Assembly: GCA_047495785.1 (NCBI GenBank)
Contig: JBLDXI010000031.1
Location: forward strand, 1,984,001-2,048,000
DNA: 64,000 nucleotides
Direction of reading: 5' to 3'
Origin: Lepidodermella squamata
Lineage: Eukaryota; Gastrotricha
The notes beneath the pieces are model-generated. The model made no database searches, was not told where the DNA came from, and saw only the letters and a program-made list of their open reading frames with translations. This document shows positions 1 to 9,700 of the stretch, piece by piece (positions within the stretch are counted from its first letter, which is position 1; every line of letters begins with the position of its first letter). The translations under genes and the position numbers were made by a program.

Positions 1-40
1 TCAGTTTCTACTGGCGTGGGTTCGAATCCCACTTCTGACA
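1..40 (+). tRNA. tRNA-Leu, 3' part only (cut by window start)
   Basis: The 5' portion lies outside the window. A complete T arm is visible: stem GTGGG (16-20), loop TTCGAAT (21-27), stem CCCAC (28-32). The 3' acceptor strand TTCTGAC (33-39) and discriminator A (40) follow. The bases before the T arm (1-15) read as the end of a long variable arm, as in class II tRNAs. The T arm plus acceptor match what I know of metazoan tRNA-Leu 3' ends, but the anticodon is not in the window, so isotype is inferred. An oligo-T run 7 bases downstream fits Pol III termination. Ser or another class II isotype is the alternative. Confidence 0.75.
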
Positions 41-46
41 TCATAG

Positions 47-54
47 TTTTTTTT
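47..54 (+). terminator. Pol III terminator of tRNA-Leu
   Basis: Run of eight T residues starting 7 bases after the tRNA discriminator base. Confidence 0.7.
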
Positions 55-114
55 AATGCGCACCTACCTAGTACCTAAGTAACTCAGAAACCTATTGACA
101 CTGGAAAAAATAAA

Positions 115-193
115 CTCCTTACAAGGAGCCTTATAAGGAGGATATTTTATATATAAATTCATCCTCCTTATCAGGCGACCCGTGTCGCCTTTT
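115..193. other. Three consecutive hairpin-forming inverted repeats followed by TTTT
   Basis: Three perfect dyads lie in a row. CTCCTT/AAGGAG is at 115-120/123-128, ATAAGGAGGAT/ATCCTCCTTAT at 133-143/161-171, and GGCGAC/GTCGCC at 174-179/184-189 with a 4-base loop. A TTTT follows at 190-193. No tRNA fold or known RNA family was recognised. It could be a small structured Pol III transcript or simply palindromic DNA. Confidence 0.4.
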
Positions 194-998
194 AAGCTTG
201 GTATGTCTTAGAAGGAGGCAGTATGTATCCACCTTAACAGTGAGCTAAAAAGCTGATGTCTTTCAAGGTAATCTAATGAGGCGTCAACCGCCCTGTCAGG
301 CGCGCAGGGTTCTGCGCCCCACCAGCCGCGCCCTATCAACCACACCCAATTTTTCCGCCACTTTCCTCGACGTGGCATCGATGAAACCAACAAGGCAAAG
401 ACGTTTTTCATCTCACTTTTATTGAATTTTGCCTCGGTCATCAAAGCAAAAGCAAATAATAATAGCGAATAATCAATCAGTTATAATCGAAAAACAATAG
501 CTCGCACAACAACAAAGATCGCACAGTAGCATATCACCTATCACTGGAGATAAATTTGACCGCTGACGGTACTGTTTGTTGTTGAAATTGGCCCAGCCGT
601 AGACACGATCCACTCGTTTCGAACACGCGCAAGCTAAGAATAGAATAATTAGTCAAAAATAAAATATTATAAATTTAATAACTCACAGTTCCCAAGAAAA
701 AATTGTTAGCCCTGCAATCCGGTGAGAAAACATTCGAGTGTCGAAATTCTCCGTGCTGCTAAAAAACGAGAATCTGATTAAAGGTTAACGCAAGAAATTG
801 AAATTGAGATTTTTTTATCCAAAATTATTAATATTTCCAAAATTCATGAAATTTGAGACCAAGATCGGTGAGGTGTTTTGCGATTTCACTGCAAATTTTG
901 GTGATTTTAGGAATTTTTCCTGATTTTTGGCGATCGAAATCATTTTTCGCACAAAATCGTACAATCAGCGAAAATTATGGAAATCGCAAAAAACTACT
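194..998. other. Intergenic, no gene recognised
   Basis: Mostly AT-rich unique sequence. The only sizeable open frame (minus strand, 208-444, 78 codons) has no recognisable domain, no neighbour support and a composition expected by chance from its GC-richer core near 290-350. No tRNA, repeat or promoter signature could be supported. Confidence 0.5.
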
Positions 999-1061
999 TG
1001 ACCTACATTCCACATCAGTGAATGTGGATTATGCCTGTAGTAAAAATGCTAATGTAGGTCA
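999..1061. repeat. Nested inverted repeat (cruciform-capable)
   Basis: Outer arms TGACCTACATT (999-1009) and AATGTAGGTCA (1051-1061) are perfectly complementary over 11 bp. An inner hairpin, TCCACAT/ATGTGGA, lies at 1009-1015/1022-1028. Together they give a two-tier foldback. It may be a remnant of a small palindromic element; no target duplication was identified. Confidence 0.55.
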
Positions 1062-1898
1062 CGTATTATTTGTTTGACCTAGAAACTCGGCGAGAGCGAA
1101 TGCTAAGGTTGAAAATTTAGCGATATAATGCGTAAATTCAACGTTGTTCGTAAATTCGTCTCATCAAAGTAGACGACTTGATTATAATGAGCTACTGAAA
1201 GTTATATTAATTTTATAAATATAATAATTTTAAAAACTATATGTTATACACAGCTTGACCTAGATAACTATTTGACGTCAGCGAGGCACCCTACAATATT
1301 TTATACTTATAAACATTTCGCCGCTGTTGATCGCGAATAATAATCAAATAAAGACTAGTAATATTTCAGCTATTATATCTTAATTATCTATTCTTCTATC
1401 GCGCGATTGATTGCTAGTAAAATCATGCTTGCTCAGTTTTTATTGACGCGCGATTCAATTGTGCTAATAGGGAGAGATGCGCGTGAAGCAGCTAACAGAT
1501 GATATACCGACAAATTGCAACAAATAATGATTTCCATAATATTCGCTAAAAACAGTTTCACTCCTGTATTCTATTTGCAATATTCAATATCAACAAAGAG
1601 CAAAAATAGACCAAAGAAAAATAAACATGGAACGTCGATAAAATTACTTATGACCTACCGCAATAATAATTGTGACCTGCAACGCGCCTTGTTAGACCCG
1701 TCGTTGACCCAGTTTTAGCGTGCGCGGAAGTAGGACATCTGGAAAAATAAGCGAATTTTATTGAGGCATATACACGTTTGCGATATTTTCAACTAGCAAA
1801 AAAAATCATATATTAGCGAGAAATATTCACGCGCGCTAATAATTTGAAATTTTATTGCGAAAGAAACGACGAACGACGAACAAACAACCGGCGCGCGC
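1062..1898. other. AT-rich intergenic, no gene recognised
   Basis: AT-rich unique DNA. The short motif GACCTAG recurs (near 1077 and 1258). The frame at 1515-1718 is short and featureless. Nothing else could be supported. Confidence 0.5.
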
Positions 1899-2001
1899 CG
1901 TCGTCGTCGTCGTCGTCGTAAATAATAATAATAATTCGTAAATAATAATAATTATTATTATTATTATTTATTTATTACTCGACGACGACGACGACGACGA
2001 A
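1899..2001. repeat. Composite triplet microsatellite palindrome: (CGT)n-(AAT)n / (ATT)n-(CGA)n
   Basis: A CGT-type triplet tract at about 1899-1919 leads into AAT-type triplets to about 1950. These are followed by ATT-type triplets and then a CGA tract at 1979-2001. The right side is close to the reverse complement of the left, so the whole ~100 bp is a near-perfect hairpin built from two microsatellite types, centred near 1950. Related CGACGAA triplets begin upstream near 1867. Confidence 0.8.
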
Positions 2002-3028
2002 TGGAGCACATAAATTCGAAGCGCGTCGCGCGGCAATGATTGCGGGACACGCAGCGGTCGTGATTGCTAATGTTTTTAACTGGTGAAATAATTATAAATT
2101 ACCTCTGAAGTTTCCAATATGATAGAATTCTATTTACTCAACATAGAACCGAATTAAAACCTAAATGTTCACGAAAATGAGAAAACAGCAATTCTTGATT
2201 GAATACCAAACGAGAGAGAGCCTAGCAATGAAAGCAATGAAAAACAATGAAAAACGCAAAGAAGGGTGAAAAAATGCAGGTTAGGCATTCAACTGCAGTT
2301 ATGCTACAGGCTAAAACGATATTCGCCGTTTATTTTTCGTAAAATGCGTATACTGTGCTGTTATTCCACGCGCGAGGCTAAGCTCCGCCTTTTTCACACT
2401 TCTAGCCTGTGGCGCTGTATGCGTGATCCCCATTCATTGGCAACGCGCTATTCTACAGCGCAGCGCGCGCGTGAATGAAGGCGCGAGAGCGAAACGGCCC
2501 AGTCGTCAGCGCGCGACGGTGTCACTGCTGGTATTGTTCAGTTCATGCCAGCAGTGCGTGAAAGGCAGGCGATGATGCGAGGCGTAAAAAAACGGCGATT
2601 TTAACACTTGTTAACCAACGTATACAAGCGATAAAACACGCAGCAGGATACAACAAACAACGAGGCTAGCGGATAATAGCGAGCAACAGTAACACCGCCG
2701 AAATTATAGCCTCGCGGCGGAAGTATCAATAATTTCATAAACAGCGCCAGCGTGATTTACATGAAAGGCGATGAGATGAGGCAAATTAAATTAAAAGCCA
2801 ATTGTGATCCACAATATTGGGCTGATAGTAAATTAATAAATTTAGCTGCATCACTGCTGCTGCGCGCGTGACATCCGGTCACAATAATCTCCCCATCCGG
2901 TGCGTTACTAGCTGCTGATATCATAACATGCGCCGCATTTAAGGATGTTTGTGATCATTTAAGGAGGATGCGCGAGGAGGCTATTTTTACCAGTGGAAGA
3001 CTGCTGGTCAAAGCTGAGGCAATATGGC
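2002..3028. other. Intergenic with a CpG-rich patch; no gene recognised
   Basis: AT-rich on both sides of a CpG-dense patch at about 2366-2520 with repeated GCGCGC. A perfect 9-bp inverted repeat, CACTGCTGG (2523-2531) / CCAGCAGTG (2548-2556), has a 16-base loop. The 70-codon frame at 2266-2478 crosses the CpG patch and looks fortuitous. The patch could be a promoter or CpG island, but no transcription unit could be tied to it. Confidence 0.4.
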
Positions 3029-3101
3029 GGTTCGGTGGTGTAGTGGTTATCACATCTGCCTAACACGCAGAAGGTCGCCGGTTCAATCCCGGCCCGAATC
3101 A
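3029..3101 (+). tRNA. tRNA-Val(AAC)
   Basis: Complete 73-nt cloverleaf. The acceptor is GGTTCGG (3029-3035) with CCGAATC (3094-3100), including one G-T pair. The D arm lies at about 3038-3053. The anticodon stem TCTGC (3055-3059) / GCAGA (3067-3071) holds a loop with anticodon AAC at 3062-3064. The T arm is GCCGG-TTCAATC-CCGGC (3077-3093) and the discriminator A is at 3101. There is no intron and no encoded CCA, as expected for a nuclear gene. The internal B box reads GGTTCAATCCC. A T5 run ten bases downstream completes a standard Pol III unit. The valine isotype is direct from the anticodon. Confidence 0.95.
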
Positions 3102-3110
3102 GCTGTAAGC

Positions 3111-3115
3111 TTTTT
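3111..3115 (+). terminator. Pol III terminator of tRNA-Val
   Basis: Five T residues 10 bases after the tRNA 3' end. Confidence 0.7.
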
Positions 3116-3185
3116 GCGTACGAATGCGGCAGACATCAGATCATTGAGCAGCAAGATTACTGGCTATAGGCGTAAATTACAGTTA

Positions 3186-3267
3186 GACGCGGTGGCCGAG
3201 TGGTTAAGGCGATGGACTGCTAATCCATTGGGCTCTGCCCGCGAGGGTTCGAATCCCTTCTGCGTCG
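3186..3267 (+). tRNA. tRNA-Ser(GCT)
   Basis: Complete 82-nt class II tRNA. The acceptor GACGCGG (3186-3192) pairs with CTGCGTC (3260-3266) through one G-T wobble; the discriminator G at 3267 is the usual serine identity base. The anticodon stem ATGGA (3212-3216) / TCCAT (3224-3228) encloses loop CTGCTAA with anticodon GCT at 3219-3221. A long variable arm follows (about 3229-3242). The T arm is GAGGG-TTCGAAT-CCCTT (3243-3259). B box GGTTCGAATCC is canonical. It lies 84 bp after tRNA-Val on the same strand, each with its own terminator, so they are separate Pol III units. Confidence 0.95.
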
Positions 3268-3274
3268 ACACAAC

Positions 3275-3278
3275 TTTT
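3275..3278 (+). terminator. Pol III terminator of tRNA-Ser
   Basis: Minimal TTTT, 7 bases after the discriminator. Confidence 0.6.
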
Positions 3279-3340
3279 GTTGCACTGCTGATTGCTAAGG
3301 TTTAAATATTTTTGAAACCGCGTTGCAAAATAATGCTCCT

Positions 3341-3368
3341 TGGCAGGGTTCAATTCCCGAACGGGCCC
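3341..3368 (+). pseudogene. tRNA-Pro-like 3' fragment
   Basis: Only a T-arm-like GGGTTCAATTCCC core and a 3' acceptor-like ACGGGCC plus C (3361-3368) are visible, resembling the 3' end of eukaryotic tRNA-Pro. The outer T-stem pairs are mismatched. No matching 5' half (acceptor, D arm or proline anticodon) is found in the 70 bases upstream. A T6 run follows, as after a real gene. I read it as a truncated tRNA relic; the isotype is inferred from the acceptor and T arm alone. Confidence 0.5.
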
Positions 3369-3373
3369 ACTAG

Positions 3374-3379
3374 TTTTTT
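3374..3379 (+). terminator. Oligo-T after tRNA-Pro-like fragment
   Basis: Six T residues 6 bases after the fragment's 3' end. Confidence 0.5.
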
Positions 3380-3451
3380 CTTCTTGTTGGATTTCAACAA
3401 GTTATAGAAAATTCATCGCATAATCTAGGTGTTTAATCGCATATTCACATC

Positions 3452-3523
3452 TCCCTGATGGTCTAGTGGTTAGGATTCCGCGCTTTCACCGCGGCGGCCC
3501 GGGTTCGATTCCCGGTCAGGGAA
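3452..3523 (+). tRNA. tRNA-Glu(TTC)
   Basis: Complete 72-nt cloverleaf. The acceptor TCCCTGA (3452-3458) pairs perfectly with TCAGGGA (3516-3522) and the discriminator A is at 3523. The anticodon stem CCGCG (3478-3482) / CGCGG (3490-3494) encloses loop CTTTCAC, anticodon TTC at 3485-3487. The T arm contains GGTTCGATTCC, a perfect B box. The D-arm segment TGGTCTAGTGGTTAGG carries the A box. The sequence is essentially the canonical metazoan tRNA-Glu. TTTT follows after two bases. Confidence 0.97.
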
Positions 3524-3525
3524 AG

Positions 3526-3529
3526 TTTT
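3526..3529 (+). terminator. Pol III terminator of tRNA-Glu
   Basis: TTTT two bases after the discriminator base. Confidence 0.6.
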
Positions 3530-3570
3530 GCTATAGCATGATCGTTTTGCAAAATGTACAGCTGATGCAC

Positions 3571-3575
3571 AAAAA
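3571..3575 (-). terminator. Minus-strand oligo-T after tRNA-like sequence
   Basis: AAAAA on the plus strand, i.e. T5 on the minus strand, 9 bases beyond the 3' end of the minus-strand tRNA-like sequence. Confidence 0.5.
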
Positions 3576-3584
3576 GTCAAGCAA

Positions 3585-3652
3585 GGCTCAGGGGGGATCG
3601 AACCCTCGATCTTCTGCTTACTAGGAACGCTCTACCACTAAGCTACTGAGCC
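3585..3652 (-). pseudogene. Degenerate tRNA-like sequence, possibly Thr(AGT)
   Basis: On the minus strand the acceptor halves GGCTCAG and CTGAGCC pair perfectly over 7 bp. A good D arm (GCTTAGTGGTAGAGC) and a T loop TTCGATC with B-box-like GGTTCGATCCC are present. The unit is only 68 nt. The anticodon arm is short by about two bases and poorly paired, and the T stem is short by one C. CTAGTAA in the loop region would give anticodon AGT (Thr), but the stem around it does not form cleanly. A minus-strand T5 follows. It is a decayed tRNA or a tRNA-derived SINE head; a divergent functional tRNA cannot be excluded. It is the last unit before the satellite edge. Confidence 0.5.
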
Positions 3653-3689
3653 GTGACTTATCGACTCACTTGGCCATTCAGCACTTAAA

Positions 3690-3728
3690 TACATTCGCGC
3701 TTCAGCTATGCCGAAACAGGCTGAAACC
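3690..3728. repeat. Left edge of satellite array: scrambled partial monomer
   Basis: Three pieces of the 348-bp monomer are joined out of order. ACATTCGCGCTTCA (about 3691-3704) is followed at once by a GCTATGCCGAAACAGGC-type segment (3705-3727), which in intact monomers lies just before it. Then comes GATATTTCGCTGG, where regular tandem order begins. Further left the similarity fades into unique sequence by about 3680. Confidence 0.65.
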
Positions 3729-6700
3729 GATATTTCGCTGGCAGCCATAACAGGCTGAAACCGCTGTTTTCGCCACTTGCCCGTGTCGCCGCGGTTCGGC
3801 ATCGTGCCCAACCAGTGCAAATCACTCATGTTCGTGTGTCATTCGTTTGTGGCAGCAACGCCATGCACGTTTGCAGGCGAATCGGGCACATCTCAGGTGA
3901 CGCCTATTTCGCTGCAAGCCGCAGAAGGCTGGAATCGTTGTGTTCAGCTCTTGTACGTACCGCAGCTATGCGGAAACGGGCTGAAACCAGGTAAACCATG
4001 CACATTCGCGCTTCATTCGATAGCGGCAGCAAGCGCAAACACGTTTGCAGCCGATACGCGCATATTTCGGATGACCGATATTTCGCTGGCAGCCATAACA
4101 GGCTGAAACCGCTGTTTTCGCCACTTGCCCGTGTCGCCGCGGTTCGGCATCGTGCCCAACCAGTGCAAATCACTCATGTTCGTGTGTCATTCGTTTGTGG
4201 CAGCAACGCCATGCACGTTTGCAGGCGATTCGGGCACATCTCAGGTGACGCCTATTTCGCTGCAAGCCGCAGAAGGCTGGAATCGTTGTGTTCAGCTCTT
4301 GTACGTACCGCAGCTATGCGGAAACGGGCTGAAACCAGGTAAACCATGCACATTCGCGCTTCATTCGATAGCGGCAGCAGGCGCAAACACGTTTGCAGCC
4401 GATACGCGCATATTCCGGGTGACCGATATTTCGCTGGCAGCCATAACAGGCTGAAACCGCTGTTTTCGCCACTTGCCCGTGTCGCCGCGGTTCGGCATCG
4501 TGCCCAACCAGTGCAAATCACTCATGTTCGTGTGTCATTCGTTTGTGGCAGCAACGCCATGCACGTTTGCAGGCGATTCGGGCACATCTCAGGTGACGCC
4601 TATTTCGCTGCGAGCCGCAGAAGGCTGGAATCGTTGTGTTCAGCTCTTGTACGTACCGCAGCTATGCGGAAACGGGCTGAAACCAGGTAAACCCTGCACA
4701 TTCGCGCTTCATTCGATAGCGGCAGCAAGCGCAAACACGTTTGCAGCCGATACGCGCATATTTCTGATGACCGATATTTCGCTGGCAGCCATAACAGGCT
4801 GAAACCGCTGTTTTCGCCACTTGCCCGTGTCGCCGCGGTTCGGCATCGTGCCCAACCAGTGCAAATCACTCATGTTCGTGTGTCATTCGTTTGTGGCAGC
4901 AACGCCATGCACGTTTGCAGGCGATTCGGGCACATCTCAGGTGACGCCTATTTCGCTGCAAGCCGCAGGAGGCTGGAATCGTTGTGTTCAGCCCTTGTAC
5001 GTACCGCAGCTATGCGGAAACGGGCTGAAACCAGGTGAACCATGCACATTCGCGCTTCATTCGATAGCGGCAGCAAGCGCAAACACGTTTGCAGCCGATA
5101 CGCGCATATTTCGGATGACCGATATTTCGCTGGCAGCCATAACAGGCTGAAACCGCTGTTTTCGCCACTTGCCCGTGTCGCCGCGGTTCGGCATCGTGCC
5201 CAACCAGTGCAAATCACTCATGTTCGTGTGTCATTCGTTTGTGGCAGCAACGCCATGCACGTTTGCAGGCGATTCAGGCACATCTCAGGTGACGCCTATT
5301 TCGCTGCAAGCCGCAGAAGGCTGGAATCGTTGTGTTCAGCTCTTGTACGTACCGCAGCTATGCGGAAACGGGCTGAAACCAGGTAAACCATGCACATTCG
5401 CGCTTCATTCGATAGCGGCAGCAAGCGCAAACACGTTTGCAGCCGATACGCGCATATTCCGGGTGACCGATATTTCGCTGGCAGCCATAACAGGCTGAAA
5501 CCGCTGTTTTCGCCACTTGCCCGTGTCGCCGCGGTTCGGCATCGTGCCCAACCAGTGCAAATCACTCATGTTCGTGTGTCATTCGTTTGTGGCAGCAACG
5601 CCATGCACGTTTGCAGGCGATTCGGGCACATCTCAGGTGACGCCTATTTCGCTGCGAGCCGCAGAAGGCTGGAATCGTTGTGCTCAGCCCTTGTACGTAC
5701 CGCAGCTATGCGGAAACGGGCTGAAACCAGGTAAACCCTGCACATTCGCGCTTCATTCGATAGCGGCAGCAAGCGCAAACACGTTTGCAGCCGATACGCG
5801 CATATTTCTGATGACCGATATTACGCTGGCAGCCATAACAGGCTGACACCGCTGTTTTCGCCACTTGCCCGTGTCGCCGCGGTTCGGCATCGTGCCCAAC
5901 CAGTGCAAATCACTCATGTTCGTGTGTCATTCGTTTGTGGCAGCAACGCCATGCACTTTTGCAGGCGATTCGGGCACATCTCAGGTGACGCCTATTTCGC
6001 TGCAAGCCGCAGAAGGCTGGAATCGTTGTGTTCAGCTCTTGTACGTACCGCAGCTATGCGGAAACGGGCTGAAACCAGGTAAACCATGCACATTCGCGCT
6101 TCATTCGATAGCAGCAGCAAGCGCAAACACGTTTGCAGCCGATACGCGCATATTCCGGGTGACCGATATTTCGCTGGCAGCCATAACAGGCTGAAACCGC
6201 TGTTTTCGCCACTTGCCCGTGTCGCCGCGGTTCGGCATCGTGCCCAACCAGTGCAAATCACTCATGTTCGTGTGTCATTCGTTTGTGGCAGCAACGCCAT
6301 GCACGTTTGCAGGCGATTCGGGCACATCTCAGGTGACGCCTATTTCGCTGCGAGCCGCAGAAGGCTGGAATCGTTGTGCTCAGCCCTTGTACGTACCGCA
6401 GCTATGCGGAAACGGGCTGAAACCAGGTAAACCCTGCACATTCGCGCTTCATTCGATAGCGGCAGCAAGCGCAAACACGTTTGCAGCCGATACGCGCATA
6501 TTTCTGATGACCGATATTACGCTGGCAGCCATAACAGGCTGACACCGCTGTTTTCGCCACTTGCCCGTGTCGCCGCGGTTCGGCATCGTGCCCAACCAGT
6601 GCAAATCACTCATGTTCGTGTGTCATTCGTTTGTGGCAGCAACGCCATGCACGTTTGCAGGCGATTCGGGCACATCTCAGGTGACGCCTATTTCGCTGCA

Positions 6701-9700
6701 AGCCGCAGGAGGCTGGAATCGTTGTGTTCAGCCCTTGTACGTACCGCAGCTATGCGGAAACGGGCTGAAACCAGGTGAACCATGCACATTCGCGCTTCAT
6801 TCGATAGCGGCAGCAAGCGCAAACACGTTTGCAGCCGATACGCGCATATTTCGGATGACCGATATTTCGCTGGCAGCCATAACAGGCTGAAACCGCTGTT
6901 TTCGCCACTTGCCCGTGTCGCCGCGGTTCGGCATCGTGCCCAACCAGTGCAAATCACTCATGTTCGTGTGTCATTCGTTTGTGGCAGCAACGCCATGCAC
7001 GTTTGCAGGCGATTCGGGCACATCTCAGGTGACGCCTATTTCGCTGCGAGCCGCAGAAGGCTGGAATCGTTGTGTTCAGCCCTTGTACGTACCGCAGCTA
7101 TGCGGAAACGGGCTGAAACCAGGTAAACCATGCACATTCGCGCTTCATTCGATAGCGGCAGCAAGCGCAAACACGTTTGCAGCCGATACGCGCATATTTC
7201 TGATGACCGATATTACGCTGGCAGCCATAACAGGCTGACACCGCTGTTTTCGCCACTTGCCCGTGTCGCCGCGGTTCGGCATCGTGCCCAACCAGTGCAA
7301 ATCACTCATGTTCGTGTGTCATTCGTTTGTGGCAGCAACGCCATGCACGTTTGCAGGCGATTCAGGCACATCTCAGGTGACGCCTATTTCGCTGCAAGCC
7401 GCAGAAGGCTGGAATCGTTGTGTTCAGCTCTTGTACGTACCGCAGCAATGCGGAAACGGGCTGAAACCAGGTAAACCATGCACATTCGCGCTTCATTCGA
7501 TAGCGGCAGCAAGCGCAAACACGTTTGCAGCCGATACGCGCATATTTCTGATGACCGATATTACGCTGGCAGCCATAACAGGCTGAAACCGCTGTTTTCG
7601 CCACTTGCCCGTGTCGCCGCGGTTCGGCATCGTGCCCAACCAGTGCAAATCACTCATGTTCGTGTGTCATTCGTTTGTGGCAGCAACGCCATGCACGTTT
7701 GCAGGCGATTCAGGCACATCTCAGGTGACGCCTATTTCGCTGCAAGCCGCAGAAGGCTGGAATCGTTGTGTTCAGCTCTTGTACGTACCGCAGCAATGCG
7801 GAAACGGGCTGAAACCAGGTAAACCATGCACATTCGCGCTTCATTCGATAGCGGCAGCAAGCGCAAACACGTTTGCAGCCGATACGCGCATATTCCGGGT
7901 GACCGATATTTCGCTGGCAGCCATAACAGGCTGAAACCGCTGTTTTCGCCACTTGCCCGTGTCGCCGCGGTTCGGCATCGTGCCCAACCAGTGCAAATCA
8001 CTCATGTTCGTGTGTCATTCGTTTGTGGCAGCAACGCCATGCACGTTTGCAGGCGATTCGGGCACATCTCAGGTGACGCCTATTTCGCTGCGAGCCGCAG
8101 AAGGCTGGAATCGTTGTGCTCAGCCCTTGTACGTACCGCAGCTATGCGGAAACGGGCTGAAACCAGGTAAACCCTGCACATTCGCGCTTCATTCGATAGC
8201 GGCAGCAAGCGCAAACACGTTTGCAGCCGATACGCGCATATTTCTGATGACCGATATTACGCTGGCAGCCATAACAGGCTGAAACCGCTGTTTTCGCCAC
8301 TTGCCCGTGTCGCCGCGGTTCGGCATCGTGCCCAACCAGTGCAAATCACTCATGTTCGTGTGTCATTCGTTTGTGGCAGCAACGCCATGCACGTTTGCAG
8401 GCGATTCAGGCACATCTCAGGTGACGCCTATTTCGCTGCAAGCCGCAGAAGGCTGGAATCGTTGTGTTCAGCTCTTGTACGTACCGCAGCTATGCGGAAA
8501 CGGGCTGAAACCAGGTAAACCATGCACATTCGCGCTTCATTCGATAGCGGCAGCAAGCGCAAACACGTTTGCAGCCGATACGCGCATATTCCGGGTGACC
8601 GATATTTCGCTGGCAGCCATAACAGGCTGAAACCGCTGTTTTCGCCACTTGCCCGTGTCGCCGCGGTTCGGCATCGTGCCCAAACAAGGCAAATCACTCA
8701 TGTTCGTGTGTCATTCGTTTGTGGCAGCAACGCCATGCACGTTTGCAGGCGATTCGGGCACATCTCAGGTGACGCCTATTTCGCTGCAAGCCGCAGAAGG
8801 CTGGAATCGTTGTGTTCAGCTCTTGTACGTACCGCAGCTATGCGGAAACGGGCTGAAACCAGGTAAACCATGCACATTCGCGCTTCATTCGATAGCGGCA
8901 GCAAGCGCAAACACGTTTGCAGCCGATACGCGCATATTCCGGGTGACCGATATTTCGCTGGCAGCCATAACAGGCTGAAACCGCTGTTTTCGCCACTTGC
9001 CCGTGTCGCCGCGGTTCGGCATCGTGCCCAACCAGTGCAAATCACTCATGTTCGTGTGTCATTCGTTTGTGGCAGCAACGCCATGCACGTTTGCAGGCGA
9101 TTCGGGCACATCTCAGGTGACGCCTATTTCGCTGCGAGCCGCAGAAGGCTGGAATCGTTGTGCTCAGCCCTTGTACGTACCGCAGCTATGCGGAAACGGG
9201 CTGAAACCAGGTAAACCCTGCACATTCGCGCTTCATTCGATAGCGGCAGCAAGCGCAAACACGTTTGCAGCCGATACGCGCATATTTCTGATGACCGATA
9301 TTACGCTGGCAGCCATAACAGGCTGAAACCGCTGTTTTCGCCACTTGCCCGTGTCGCCGCGGTTCGGCATCGTGCCCAACCAGTGCAAATCACTCATGTT
9401 CGTGTGTCATTCGTTTGTGGCAGCAACGCCATGCACGTTTGCAGGCGATTCGGGCACATCTCAGGTGACGCCTATTTCGCTGCGAGCCGCAGAAGGCTGG
9501 AATCGTTGTGCTCAGCCCTTGTACGTACCGCAGCTATGCGGAAACGGGCTGAAACCAGGTAAACCCTGCACATTCGCGCTTCATTCGATAGCGGCAGCAA
9601 GCGCAAACACGTTTGCAGCCGATACGCGCATATTTCTGATGACCGATATTACGCTGGCAGCCATAACAGGCTGAAACCGCTGTTTTCGCCACTTGCCCGT

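Noticed and set aside
208-444. Minus-strand 78-codon frame as a gene
   Set aside because: No domain, no regulatory context, and open mainly because of local GC content.
3786-3812. Pol III B box in each monomer (GGTTCGGCATC)
   Set aside because: Shares GGTTCG with the consensus but misses later positions, and no A box or T run sits at the proper distance.
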